Positions 35,560 to 48,642 of a stretch of 64,000 nucleotides of DNA are shown piece after piece. The notes beneath the pieces are model-generated. The model made no database searches and had not been told where the DNA came from. It saw only the letters and a list, made by a program, of their open reading frames with translations. How positions within the stretch are numbered: the stretch's first letter is position 1; every line of letters starts with the position of its first letter. A program made the position numbers and the translations under genes. Source of the DNA: Edolisoma coerulescens (Eukaryota > Chordata > Aves > Passeriformes > Campephagidae); assembly GCA_013397115.1 (NCBI GenBank), contig VWZW01001252.1, forward strand, positions 62,001 through 126,000. Direction: 5' to 3'.

Positions 35560-38500
35560 AGAACCACATGTGTTTAAGTCAATACAAAAAGCATCAGGGC
35601 CAAACGCACACCAAAAATAAGTGGAAAAAATCTGCATGGAACTGAAACTGCTTTGCAACTTTAAATGTTTTCTGAAAGCAGTATGTGTCAGTATCAAACC
35701 ACCCTGCACTTAGCATCAGTCACGGAGCCCTCTTAAACTTTGAGATCTTTGGGGTTGTCCCCCTCAGAGGCATTTCAGCTATCTCCTGTCCCTTTAGACT
35801 TGAGAATAAGTGTGAAATTGGAAATTTTATCACCAAACCCACAAGCTTTGCCATATCCGTTGCTGCTGGTAGCATGCTCTGTTTCCTCATACTCATTAGA
35901 CTAAGATTACATGTGATACCTACTTGCTACTAAGTATTATGGAGTACATACACTAAAAAATAAATTCCTGTATATTTTCAATTATGCATTGAATTCAAGC
36001 AAAGAAGTGCAAAGTCTTTCTGGTACTGCATTAAAATAGAATACCTTTTTCTCCCCAAGTACAGCAGCTGTACTGCAGTGGCAACCACACCTGTTAAAAT
36101 ATAGAATGCTTATTTATAGAGCTAATTCAGGCAAATAATCATAATTTTTCAGACAGAATTCACAAGGACACCAGGTTCAGAAGTTTATCACCGAAAGGGA
36201 CAGTGTTTATTTACACTAGCATATTAATGCCTTACGATGGTCATTACATTAAGGCCAGGAGAATTAATTAAAAGGCAATAGCATACTTGTGTCAAAAGCT
36301 AATATACAAATCTGCATGTCCAAAGTGCTGTTTTATTTAAGCGGTCTTCACAAGAAGAGCCAAATCTCCTTTATACACAGTACAACCCTTGTTTGTACGT
36401 CTGCTCAGAGCAGTGTGATTAACTTGACCAGGCTTGATAACAGCAGCACCCTTTAGCCCAAAGAGTGAGATATGATGTAATCACTCCCTCAGGACAAGGC
36501 TGAAGGCAAACCTCAGAGCTGACCTTCACAGACACTCCTGTACAATTGTGTCTTAGCATTTAATTACTCTGAACTGACCTGAAAACATTTGCGACCACAG
36601 AAGTCACAGCCAAAAGTGGCAGCGACTCAAAGCAAACCAACCTACCACTGTAAAACATTCAAAATTAAAAATAAAATATATAATCAGTGTTTCAGTAACT
36701 TTTAAAATCACAAAGTGCTGTCAAATACTAATTCCTGACAAGTGTCAACAGCACTGAGCAGAAGATGTTGAACTACCTCTGGGTCCTACCAACTGCAGAA
36801 GAGCTCATTAAAAATGCATAGAAGAAAAAATCCTCTCATGCTACAAGTCAAGTTTTATTTAAACAAACTAAAAGACAGACAACTAAGGAAGTACAGGGAA
36901 CCAGGCAGCACATGCATCTCAGAATCTCCCCAGCTTTGTGCTGGAGAGCAATACCTCAGCCCTCAAAGCCCAGGCTGGACTCTGCACAGAATATGAAGAG
37001 CTTTCCACTTCCCCACCCCGAATCCTTAATTCCTTAGTCTGGAAAATGCTGTTGGGAGCTTACATGATGAACCTACAGTGCCACATCTCACACAGGATGC
37101 ATTAACTCCTGAAGTTTCTCAGCTTCTCAGATTTTTCACCATCTGTTGACTGCACTCACCTTCTAAGATTCATCTTAAAAACGAAACAATCCCAATTTCA
37201 AATTCCCTGGTCTCGTTCTTCATCCCCCTGGCGTTTGCTCCTCACCATGGAGCTTTGTGGAGTTTATTTTGGATGTCATGAGGCACCTGTGTCACAGTCC
37301 ACACATCCTGAGAGCTGGACTGAAGGCTGAATAGTGAGTAAATACAGCAGGAAAGAGAGCAAGGGAGGTGTGTGGGGAGGGAGGAATTGAGAAGCTTCCT
37401 ATGGCGAAGGATCAGTCTGTTTCTTGGCTCCTTGCAAATGTTCAGGTTCTCATCACTGAGTCTGTATGTTTAAAACAAAATTCTGACCTTTCCTCCCAAC
37501 TCTCCACAACCTCTGTTCTCAATCAGTCAGTCACCAAACACAGGTGAGCTTGTAATGGGCTTTTCCTAGCAGTTATTACACTGACCTCAGCACAGCAGCA
37601 CCTCCTGTTTCCCCACACAAGGAGTGCAACATCTCTCTGTGAGAAATGGCCTTTTTCCCTGTGGTAACAATGGCCAATACACAACACAGTCCCAATCACA
37701 CTGATAATAAAAACCCAGATGACATTATGTTACTGTAATCAGGCTAGCCCTTACATTTCTCACCCAACTTGCTGGCCCATCTACCAACCCATCTCTATTT
37801 CTATCCCAAAAACTGCAAACAGTATCTTTTTGATGAGCTAGAATAAATATGCTCATCAATCCTACTTTGTAGTGTTTGTATCCACTGTAAGGTTAAAGAA
37901 CTTCCAGAAGCAACAGATAAAGCCAGGACTAACTGAAGATCACAGCAGGGCACAAAGGGCCAGGTAAGCTTCGCTCTCCCTTCACTTTTGCATCCTCACT
38001 TTGGTAGGACAAGCCCCAGAGATGTCTATTCATATGCAACGTGAGGTCTCCTTTTCCTTCCCCATGCCAAAAATAATGCATTACCATCTGTTCACAGCTC
38101 ACAGACATGAACTGCTTCCACAATGATCCTGTGTAAGAGCTGAACAACTCAAGCCAGTCTCTGTCCAATGCAAACACACCCTGAGACAAAACCCATGAAG
38201 AGAGCACAATGCCATCCCCTTAGCCATGCGTGTCCATCCCCGCCTCGTGTCACCAGCGAGAAGATGAGCATTCATAAGAAAGCTGCTTCCCAAGAGCTTT
38301 GCTGAACCAAACTGTCTCGTTCTGTTTTATTATTTATAACACCCCAAATCTCTCTCGTAACCAGCCAGTGCAAAGGCAGTGACGAGAAGGGAATGTGAAT
38401 GGAAAGCTTCGTAAACATACAAGAAATAATGTCAAGAAACCACAACAAATTTCTAAGAAATGAGAACTCAGAACTTCAAAGTCAAGTCAACCAAAAAGCA

Positions 38501-39166
38501 ACCTGTCAGGGCAGGAACAAAGGGAGCTGGTGCCGCGTGCATGGCAATTACTCCATCTGCAAATTCTGTTGAAGAGCAGAACTGACTATAAAAAGAATCC
38601 AGCAATGCAAGCCCTCCCTGCTAGTCAAATGAAGGAAATACATCCTTCCAAAGACAGTATAAGCAAATGAGGGGGGAAAGCCAAAGGAATAGAACAAAAG
38701 GAACATCCCAAAATACTTCTTACAGTCAAGCTCCTGATTTTATGGGTATAATTGAGAGCTGCCAGAACTGCAGAGTCACTCTTGCTGCATGGTCATCATT
38801 AGCTGAGAATGTTTCTTGAAGTTATTTGGCTCAGGGGAAGAAAGAGAAGATCAAGGACACAAAGTTGTGCTGCTGGCATCAAAGCACTGAAATAAAAGTA
38901 GTGTATAATGAGAATTTCTCTTGGCGTACACAACACCGCCGCAAGTAGAAATGAAAATAAAAATAATTTTGCCTAGAGTTAGAATTACCTATTAATTCTA
39001 AGGCCTATACCAAATAACGACAATTGCTTTGAATGACTTATGCAGAAATAGATGCTCCAGCATAAGCCTAAACCCATACCAATATGACAAAACCCAGCTT
39101 TTTTTCCTAAGATCTAAAAATATACTGCAATTCCCATGCACAATCATAGGATTCAGGCACTAAAAT

Positions 39167-39322
39167 AGGTTGCTTAGGGAAGTGGTGGAATCACCATCCC
39201 TGGAAGTGTTCAAAAAGTGTGTGGATGTGGCACTTGGGGATGTGGTTTAGCAGTGGTGGCGGGTTAACAGTTGGACCTGGTGACCTTAGAGGTCTTTTCC
39301 AACCTTAGTGATGCTATGATTG
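39167..39322 (+). mobile_element. CR1 LINE 3' end, CR1-Y-like
   Basis: Starting at AGGTTGCTTAGGGAAGTGG the sequence runs through ATCACCATCCCTGGAAGTG, ATGTGGCACTTGGGGATGTG, GGTTTAGCAGTGGTGG and TTGGACCTGGTGACCTTAG, and ends CTTAGTGATGCTATGATTG. These blocks match the CR1-Y type 3' end as I recall it. About 155 bp remain, heavily 5'-truncated. An AATCATAGGATTC motif sits 25 bp upstream and may be chance. Confidence 0.92.
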
Positions 39323-42300
39323 TCCAGTAAGACTTGCGGTTCAGAGCACTCATGATCTACCTCCTCCCTACACCCCCAAATTAAAAAAAGATGGAGCTAA
39401 AATGATTTTCTACTATCCCAGGAACAGGAGGGTGCTTATAACACTTGTGAGGCTGCCAGCTGGCCTCTGCAGGTTCCCACTGCACACAGCCTGCAAGTTC
39501 AAGGAGTTCTTTGGCATTCTCTTGTGAAGACTATAGAGAGCAATATAGGGTTTCAGTCACCATCCTACACACCCTTCTTACACAGGGGCTGATCAAGCAG
39601 GCACCAGAGCGTGTTTGTAGTGCTTAAGTCAGTGCCCATTTCAGGCTGAACTTCCAAATACATCTCAAAAGAGCAAAGAATGAGCAAAAATGGCAAAGAG
39701 AGGGGTGCAGCTCCCACTGGTACCCCTGGGGCACACGAGGCAGACTCTTGAAGAGCAGTTGTGATTTACTACACTGCTGCTCATCATATTTACCTCAGTC
39801 TTCAACAGAACTCTTACTCAGGGGTCTGCCTTCCTTGGGATGCTGGAATTGGAAGGTTTTCCTTATTGTCTCCTGTCCTGGATAATCACACACAAACACC
39901 AATCAGCTCATGGACCAGAGATGCATGACAGCACTTGCTCCATGCTTCTAAACTATCTCACGGGGAAATTTTCTAAGATCAGCTGATTCACGGGGAAGAC
40001 CAACTGTGTTTCTCAGCATTACATCTAAAGGCAACGAGGCTTTTTTCCAGTTGAAACTGATACATTCATATTCCTGATGAGGAAAGCCAAATCATTCCTG
40101 TCTACTTCAGCCTCTCAGGTTTTCCCTTAATATAGTCACGCCTCCATCATCACTTGAGCTTAACAAGCATGACTTCAACCAGGAAATTTACATCTTTTGG
40201 GGAAGGCAATGGAGAGGATATTTCCATTTAATCCTGTATATACTGTGGTAGAAATTAGTTCTTTTGTTCCATTAAAATGAAGCCCCAAAATACTAAACCA
40301 GTATTTTTTTTCCCCCTAATTATTCCTGTTGTTGCAGAACTACCAGCACATATGTCACTAGAATAGAAAGATCAGTCTTGTAGGTAATAAGTTTTATTGA
40401 GTTCTCGGAACCATATCATCCGTCCACCAGACTTTTTAATTTGCCACATGACTGGTTCACTGTAACATCAGCTCTTGGAGTACTTGGGTAGGAGGGAATT
40501 CATGCTGAGTGCTTTCCTGAGCCAAACAAAAGTATTCTTCAATGTGTATATAGATTAGAGAATACTATTTTTTTTTCTCTCCCAGCAGTATTTAGATCAC
40601 TTTTTATCACTTTAGAAGCAGATGACTAATTTATATATAGCTATTTTCATGCAAACTGTACTTGCATCTTGTTTAAAAAAAATAAAAGCAAACTCTCCAG
40701 AGCTGACATTGCAAGCATGGGGTGTGTGTGGAGAGGAATCTTCCATATTGGAGAGACCAATCACTGAGAAGTTCACATCACAGTCCTGTAAAAACCACAT
40801 TCCACTTGCATGGACACTACTCAGGGCTGAGGGCCAAGTCTTGTTCTTACGAAACTCAAAACAAAAAGGCAAACTCAGACAAAATGAAAACAGAAGGAAT
40901 CCCAGAAACCTGCAGAGTTTGACAGATGTGGGTCCTTGTAAAAGCCTTCAGCATTTTCCTTTTTACCTGCATGTAGGGATCAATACTACAAAATCAGGAC
41001 CAATTCCTGCTTAGTGCTCCATGTGTCTCTCAGGGCCTGGAGAGGTCCTGGGGTGAGACACTACAGCTGGCAATGGCACAAAGGGACAACAATTAGTGGC
41101 AGTTCTGACAAGATGTGATATCTTTGAAAGTGATAAATCCAGGGACTTTTATACATATCCCGTATGATTAAGAAAAGCCAAGCATCCTCAGACTTGAGTG
41201 ACATTTGCAATCCTATCTGATTTCAATTGCCATTGCTTAGCTTTACTCTCTTATCAGCCCATTCCTCCCAAAATAAAGCCAAACACAAAGTTTGGGGGAG
41301 GAAAAAAAAAATCATATAGTAAACCTGTTCTTTCCACCATCAGTACGGTCAGTCCACTCAAAACACCCAAAGTGTTCAAAATTCAAAACCAAGACAGGAG
41401 GGTCTTTCTTTGCATAAGTAAAATCCTGATCCTTCCTCCCACCATCTTGAGTTTCACCAAAGGTTGTCTCACTCTTTCACTGTCCTAACACATTTAAAAT
41501 GTTTAAATATATCTAGTACCAGTATCCCAGAATAAACTCATGGGGGAGGAAAACCCCAACTACTCAACTGGACATTTGTAATCTTCATTTTGCAACAGTA
41601 ATTATGTTAAGTGATGAAATTATTTAAACTCCATCAGTTTAAGTCACATTTAACTCAAATTAAGGACATAAACACAAAATCCTATAACAACAAGCAAGAG
41701 GGATTTAATTGAAATTGATGTAACTTCTGCCTACACACAAGCCTATGGTAAGCAGAATACCTGTGTGCTAAGTGGAATATTTATCTGGAAAAAGGGATAC
41801 ATTTAGTAGAATTAATCCTAAATAGATGGCAGAATTGTAATTGGTTTTGTGGAGGAAAGAAAAAAGGCAATTAATTTCAACTTACATTGAACAAGATACA
41901 TCAGGGTAAAATATTGACAAAGCAGATGATTCTGTTCCCCTATGCAGAATGCCAACTGGCACCCACTTTCAAAATGCCAGTGTAAAAAAACAAACCAAAA
42001 TAAGGATAAAGAAATCAACCATTTAAAAGACTACATTGCACATTACTGGATCACAAGCCAATGACTTTCTCTGCAGAAACAGGAAAGGAACACCAATAAA
42101 TTTAGTGTTGGGATTTCTCTGCTCAGCAGGTATGATCAAGGAGCACACGATGGGTCCTCTCCCAAAAGCCAGAGACCCAAACACACCCTGCTGGCATCAC
42201 ACATCGGCCTCCAGCACAACTCAGACTCCTCTGGTAGCAAGATCAGCATCTTGTGAGAGCAGTTCTTGTGTGAGCTGAACGTATCCCACAGTTCTTGCTT

Positions 42301-44784
42301 GCAGGTTCCCCCTGAAGCAAGTATACTACACGCTTCTTTAGAAAACACACAGTAGTTTAGGAACTACTGCTCTAAAAGAGCATTAAGTTTATAAAATCAC
42401 ACATTCAAAGCAAACTGTCAAGCAAGATTTCCTGAACAACCTTAATTGAGCTCCCTTGTGTATTTACAGCATAATATAGACTTATATATTCCTGGGCTAT
42501 TTTCTTTCCCTACCATCTGAGCCTCATTTGTAGAGCAGGGAGTTACTGAATATTGCTCTTCATCTTAATACTACACCTGGTTATTAGATCTTCAGCAAAC
42601 ATTACCCAGTCTCTCCACCGAATGCAAAGCTGGCAATTCCCTTCTGACATTTTACAGTGCTCTCCCAACAGCCCCTAACTAATTTTCACCAAAAATGTAT
42701 ATGTAGTAAATAAGCAATAAAATAACCCCCATCAACTGAACACAGAAAAGGTCAGATGAAAAGGTCACAGACTGGCAAATGTTAAAACATGGGAAAGCTT
42801 GTCAGATAAATCTGAGGTGTCAGATGAGCCCTTGCTACACAATTACTACCAACTATGTGTAATTTTTAGAAACAATAAACTGTGAGAATCAAGCTATTAC
42901 TCATTAAAGGCAGAGACAATTTCAGCTTCTGCTGCAGGTGTCCCCTGGGCAGCCCTGGCCTGGCTGGGGCAGCTGTGCCCCCCCAGCCCACTGGAGATGT
43001 GAAGGGACCCCCCTCACTCCAACCCAGGGGCCTCTCTGTGCCACACAACAGCCCAATCCCAAAATGCACCAAACATGTTGTTTCCAGGCAATTCGGTGTC
43101 AGCAGTTCCTACAATCACTTGGGATTTGTTCTTCCCTTGCTGCCTGAGTTGCAAATAAATTTCTTTCCGTGCTCTCTAATTTTTTCTGAAGTCAGCAGTA
43201 TGGTAATCCTTGGAGAGTTCCCAAGCTGCTCTTTAGGGAAGTAGTTAAAAACAGGAGTGTTTGGCAAACATTATTCTCACTATAGGTCTTAGAAAAAAAG
43301 AAAGCAAATTTCTGATATTAATTTTGAAGCAAAACTATACTGTTGCGAAAATATAATCACATTATTGTGTATAAATTTGCAAGTATTTTTCATGCATTCT
43401 CCTCTAAGATGAGCTGTAAAAGGAAGAAAATTTATTACTGCACCCTTTTTCTCCCCCTTCTTGGTTTTATGAACTGCAAGGGAAGTTTTCCCACACAAAC
43501 CCCATCTTTTTCCCTGCTTTTCTCTTTAAAATTAAACATTCAGGTCTCATCTCCCTCAACATGTCAGAACTAGCAAGCTTATGTTATCACGGGGAGCAAA
43601 CAAAATCTGATTAACTGAAATGCAGGGGATTTCTTTTTAATAGTATTTAAACCTATTAGATGGCAACAAGAAACTTCTGTTTCATTAAAAACACTCGAGA
43701 GAAAAAGCTTGTTGCTAAGTTCAGCAACATTGCACTGTCAGTAATGCACTGAAAGCTCTTAATCCATAGCCATGGATCACACAAAGAGACTCTCCCACAA
43801 AGAACAGATGAACCAGCAACAGCCCTGCTGGTTCAGGTGACGTGAGTGGGGAAAGCTGCATGAAATCAGAAAGCCAAAAAACAAAAAAAAAAGAAGAAAA
43901 AGGAAAGAAAAAGAAAAAAGATACGAAATATTTAAAAGGTTGGTGGGTTTAGCAGAACTAAACTAATTTCCATTCTCTAATGTTCTTTCCTTTAGCAAAT
44001 GTATTCAAACTTTATCTGTTTTCAACAGAAGTGCCAACAGGCTGTGTACAGAGTGGAAGTGCCCGGGTAATTTAGATATAATTTAGCAGCTAAATTGTCT
44101 TTGCGGTGAAGGTCCATTACTAAATCACTTCACTGGAAAATGAATAATAATGGAACAGTTACCAGCATTCCTTGGACATATATTCCCTCCTTAGCATGTT
44201 TTTGATACTAAAGTGCTTCTTCAGCCTGTGCCAGCTAAGTCAGTAAATTCATATTAACTTGCTTCAGAATACACAGGGCACTCTGCTTGAAAACAGCTTC
44301 GGAACCAAAGATGAACTGAAATCTTGGCCTCACACTTACAGGCTCAAACACTCCACCTGAAGTTCATTCCATAGCCAATAAAAATGCAGACTAATTTTTT
44401 AAATGAAAAACCCCCTAGAAAGAAGAGAGGAAAGTCAAAAAGCAAATTAATGCAAAAAATGCAGGGCAGGAACACTTGAAAGCAGCATTCAAGCAAGGTG
44501 ATACAAGAAGATGTTCTCCAGGAAGCAAAATTAAAGACTAAAGACATTTTTAAAAACACTAAAAGTGACAGTAATAATGTAGAAAGTGCTCAAAAATAGC
44601 TTCCATTCCACAACAGAAGATAACAAAATACTTCAATTTTACTGAGTAACACAAGGCTGTTACACAGCACTTATTAAATTTAGACATTTTAAGGCAAGTA
44701 ACCTGCACTCAAGAGTTTAAAAGAGCTGGCTGATGGGAGGCAATAAAAAATACTGGTTATTTTCATTAAGTCTTAGAATACCTA
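39323..44784. other. Non-coding stretch, 39.3-44.8 kb
   Basis: I see no gene. The stretch is mostly AT-rich, with a GC-rich patch at about 42940-43040 and an A-rich tract at 43871-43920. It ends at the ancient LINE relic. Confidence 0.55.
43871..43920 (+). repeat. A-rich purine tract
   Basis: Fifty bases of mostly A with scattered G and three C near the left end. It is low-complexity sequence. Confidence 0.88.
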
Positions 44785-45290
44785 CGTCATTCCAGGAGAC
44801 TCAAAGAAAGCTAATGTTATGTCAGAATTTAAATACAATGAATGAGGGCTTATCGACCTGTCAACCTGACACCAGTTCTAGCTAAGCTAAGGGAGTGAAT
44901 TACATTCGTCTTTAATTTTAAGACAACCAACATCAGTTTATAAAATGAGATCCTGTCAGGCTAACCAGTTGTTTTTCTTAGTGTGCTATGAGCCTTGTAG
45001 AAATAACAGGGTTTGTAGCTTATCAAAGCAGATGGGAAGAGTAATTTCATTACTGGCTGGGAGCACCAACCTGGCAAACAAAAACGGGGCATTAGAAGGT
45101 TCATTTAGTTGAGCTGCCAACTCTACTGTGCTCCAGTGACTTTAGGTTGAAGGTAAGTTCAGACTGGAAGAGTAACATCATTTCCAGGAGCCAGTAAATC
45201 TCAGGACAGCGTTGCAGAGTCCACTGCTAGTTCTGCAGTAATAAGCTGCTAAATGAAATTTGGATCTTTGAAGGGATGAAAGGAAAAAGA
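44785..45290 (+). mobile_element. Ancient CR1/L3-type LINE relic (reverse transcriptase region)
   Basis: The segment keeps the landmark order of the CR1/L3 polymerase. It starts with AAGAAAGCTAATGTTATG (Lys-Lys-Ala-Asn-Val) and a Phe-Lys, followed by TATCGACCTGTCAACCTGAC (Tyr-Arg-Pro-Val-Asn-Leu-Thr). Next come a His/Gln-Phe-like TCAGTTTATAAAATGAGATC and TCCTGTCAGGCTAACCAG, and then TATGAGCCTTGTAG. Further on, TAACATCATTTCCAGGAGCC and AATCTCAGG may match the region before the catalytic motif. Many stops and indels break the frame. It is much older than the other CR1 copies and its right edge is uncertain. Confidence 0.68.
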
Positions 45291-48200
45291 AAAAGGGGAA
45301 TTACCTGTCTGCAAAGCAAAGAGCAAATACTGGGCAATCACATAGAAGACAGCTCTGCTCTCATCTGTGTCCAAGCCCATTTCAAAACACGTGAATAAAC
45401 ATTCAAGAAAGATTTATACTTCCACATGTGCCTCCTCCATGAGCCACTCACCCACTGACTCAGGGCAGGACCAGGCCCCCACAGACAGGAGGACACGTGC
45501 TTCAAAGAGAAACAGGTGCTAATGCATCACCAATGCTGCCAAACTACTGGTACTACCCTTCTAGAACAGCTATTATAGCAATAAAATGAAAACAAACAGT
45601 TATCTCGGTACTGCAAACTGATATTATGAAAATGAGTCCCAAAGTTATTACATAATTTCATGTGCTTCATAAACCATTAAATACTGAGATGTAATGAGGT
45701 AGCTCTTAAAATAGTCAGGAAAAGATCACTGGAAAATAAACTAACCAACAGTTTAGCCTAGGGATTGGTTACGCAGAGCAGTGACCGGTTGGTACTGTCA
45801 AGCAAAAGTCACCGTCTGTCACATCAAAAGGAAACAGGAGCAGGGAAATAACGAGGTGACAACGCATCTCCACGGGCACTGCAGGAGCAGAGCAGCACCA
45901 GCACACCCGGCCGTGCTCAGCAGGGCAGGGGCGCCCAAGTCAGGCCAGGCTGGGCAGGAGACAGAGAGCCCTGCAGCAGACCATGAACTGTAAAAGCAAC
46001 GGTGTGAGTTGGGTTCCAAAGGCATCCTGAGTGGAATGAAATCTCCTCAGGTGCTTGCAGGCCAGCACAAAGGCAGCAACGCAGCAGGGGCAACACACTG
46101 AGGGGGAGCGGGCAGGGACTGTTTTGGGAAAACAAGTGGAAGATGCTGTTAATATAAAAAAAATATTCAAATGGTTACATCTGACAGTAATTCAAGAGAT
46201 GCTGCAATTAGTTTGGTTATGCTTTCAGAATTACCCTTAAAGAACATGAGTTTCCAGAGGACTGGCCCATTTTTGCTTCCACTGCAGTCACCAGAGTATT
46301 TGCTATGGATCTCAAGGGGAAAGGCTCCCAATCACATCAGTGAGTATTATTTGACTTCTGCCTACATACAAACACAATAGCAAGCATGTCTTTGGGTTGG
46401 GCACAAGCAAAGGTATCACCTTTATAAAACCTCCCAGCTGCTCCACTGCCCCTCTTCCAGCTTCAAACGACTCAAATCCCTCCTGAATGCACCTGCCTAC
46501 ATACCTGGTCTGCTGCAAAACATCCTCAAGCACTAACCCCGGCAGAATTCAGGGTTTTTTTGGTAGAACCAGGCTCCGGAACAGAGACCAGACAGTCTTT
46601 GTAAACTGCAGCCAAGTAACACTGAAGAATTTCTGGAGAAAGATTAAATGAAACTATCTATAGGTATCACTAGTGCCCAGATACAGCCAAAGACACGTTT
46701 GAAGCTTTGTGCTACATTTCGCCTCATTTTTCAATGTGTTTGGAACATTAAGGCAGTTTGTAACGTATATAAAACCTGTGAACACAAGTGGGTATCTTAC
46801 AGTATGGGGTTATTTTTACTTGAACTTGATTGAAATGGCCTACATAGCTTATGGCTACGTAGCTTTCCCAAATTACAGCTTTCCCAAAGACATGTTGATA
46901 CGCCCTTGATGTTTCATCAGGTGCAGCACAGGTATCATGGTTTGGGCTTTCCATCATTAACAACTTTTGCCAAACAAATAATTTCAACTGCAGTGTCCTA
47001 CATATGGTCTATAGCACAGGCTGTACATTTTGTTCCGTCACCCTGAAGTTAGACAACATAAATATACCAGTCTCATGTCAGAGGAAGCGTGGTTCTCCCA
47101 ATTTAAAAAGATAGTTTTAATGTTAACATTTAGCATTCAATTTTAACAACTGTTTTATGGGTTTTTACAACTACTTAGGAACCAACATAATTAAGGAAAC
47201 CAGGTTTTCTTGCTTCCACTCCTCTCTTTGCAATAGTAAGGAACTGATTCAGGAGACGTTACACTAGTACACAATTAGGGTCACAAATATATGCATAATC
47301 TAAAAGGGCAGAGTTCACTCTGCGATAGTCACTCATGTTCCATTATTCATAAATGCTCTGACAGCTTTTCCACAAACGCCCAGTGCTTAATGAATCTTGA
47401 AAGCTTTTAGTTCAAACAATTATTCCTCATGAAAATGTGTACCAAAGCATATTATTTGTTACTCTATTTGCTTCTCTCCATTTAAATTTCAATTGCTGAG
47501 CAGGAAGCAGAAACAAAACCTTCACTGTTGGGCAACAGCCACAGTAAAACAAATTATGAAGGTGGAGCAGCTGATGAGCATACACAAAATAAAAGTTAAG
47601 TCCTTCAAAGTACATCATTGTGAAGACCACACTTTTGTATAAAATAAGGGTCAGCACATGAATTAATTACAAACTGAAAGGGGGATGTGACTGATGAATA
47701 TTACTGGGTATTTCCAGTTTGAAACAGCTGCAATTAACTCTGCCTTTGCTGTTCCCTCAACAGTCAGTCTACACAGTACTGACACGAGGGGAACAATGCA
47801 GCAATGCCCAGTTCCAACTGATAACATGGGAATTGCATTTCACCAGTCTCTAACCCCGTCTCTTACTGGAAAGGGCTGGGAATGCTGCAGCTCAGGGCTC
47901 GCAGCAGCCATGAACCTCACAGCCTCCACACAGAGATGCTCAGGAATGGTGAAAGCAGATGCTCTACATCCTCCCAACTGCTCACAGGGAAAGAAAGTCA
48001 TGGCTTGGTAAGAAACACGTTTTGTGCACAGAACTTGGGTTGAAAGAAGAGTAGAGAGGGACAAGTCAGTCTGACCAGCTTTGAAGTCCAACCTGCCACA
48101 CCAAAACTTGCCTGGGCTCCCCCAGGAGCTGGGCCAACCTTCAGGCATCACAGGGGAGAAAAATCTGCTCCTTGTGCTTGCAGCCCTGTCCTCGCCCTGG

Positions 48201-48444
48201 GTGAAAGGTGCATCCGGAGATGTTACAATCTGTTTCCATCTGAATTGCTTGATCTGATAAGCTTTTTCAAGTGCCTGAGTTTCGCCTCCCAGGGAGGCTG
48301 GATCTGGGAGCTGCCCCATTATATCTGCATGCTCTCTCACACACATACATCCTCTCTCTATGGAGGAAACATTTGTTGTAAGCATATGGAGAAGGCCCTG
48401 CTGGAGGCCAGCATTTAATGCTCTAGTTAATAACATTTTCGAAG

Positions 48445-48463
48445 AAAAAAAAAAGGGGGGGGG
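48445..48463 (+). repeat. Poly-A/poly-G homopolymer junction
   Basis: A run of ten A is followed directly by nine G. Such junctions are common sites of sequencing length error. Confidence 0.88.
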
Positions 48464-48627
48464 AAGAGAAAAAAACCTAAATTCAGTAGGATGTGAACAC
48501 AAATAAAGCTCTCAGGTGTAACGACATTTGCTAAGGTTTGAGCAAGCAAGCTTAAAGACATCCTAGGGCTCTAATAAATGAGGGACATGGACCTCACACA
48601 CTACATGAGATAACTGCCTGTCTCTGT

Positions 48628-48642
48628 ACACACACACACACA
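48628..48642 (+). repeat. Short AC microsatellite
   Basis: Seven and a half AC units occur without interruption. The array is short. Confidence 0.9.

Larger units (their letters stand above)
28491..39166. other. Non-coding stretch, 28.5-39.2 kb
   Basis: No exon is seen. The stretch holds small duplications at 32831-32870 and 32951-32980, a perfect 8-bp inverted repeat at 33287-33308, an RE1-like site at 35539-35559, and an AT-rich repeat-free block at about 36140-36330 with AATTAATTAA. A TTTTG repeat lies at 29472-29490. Confidence 0.55.
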
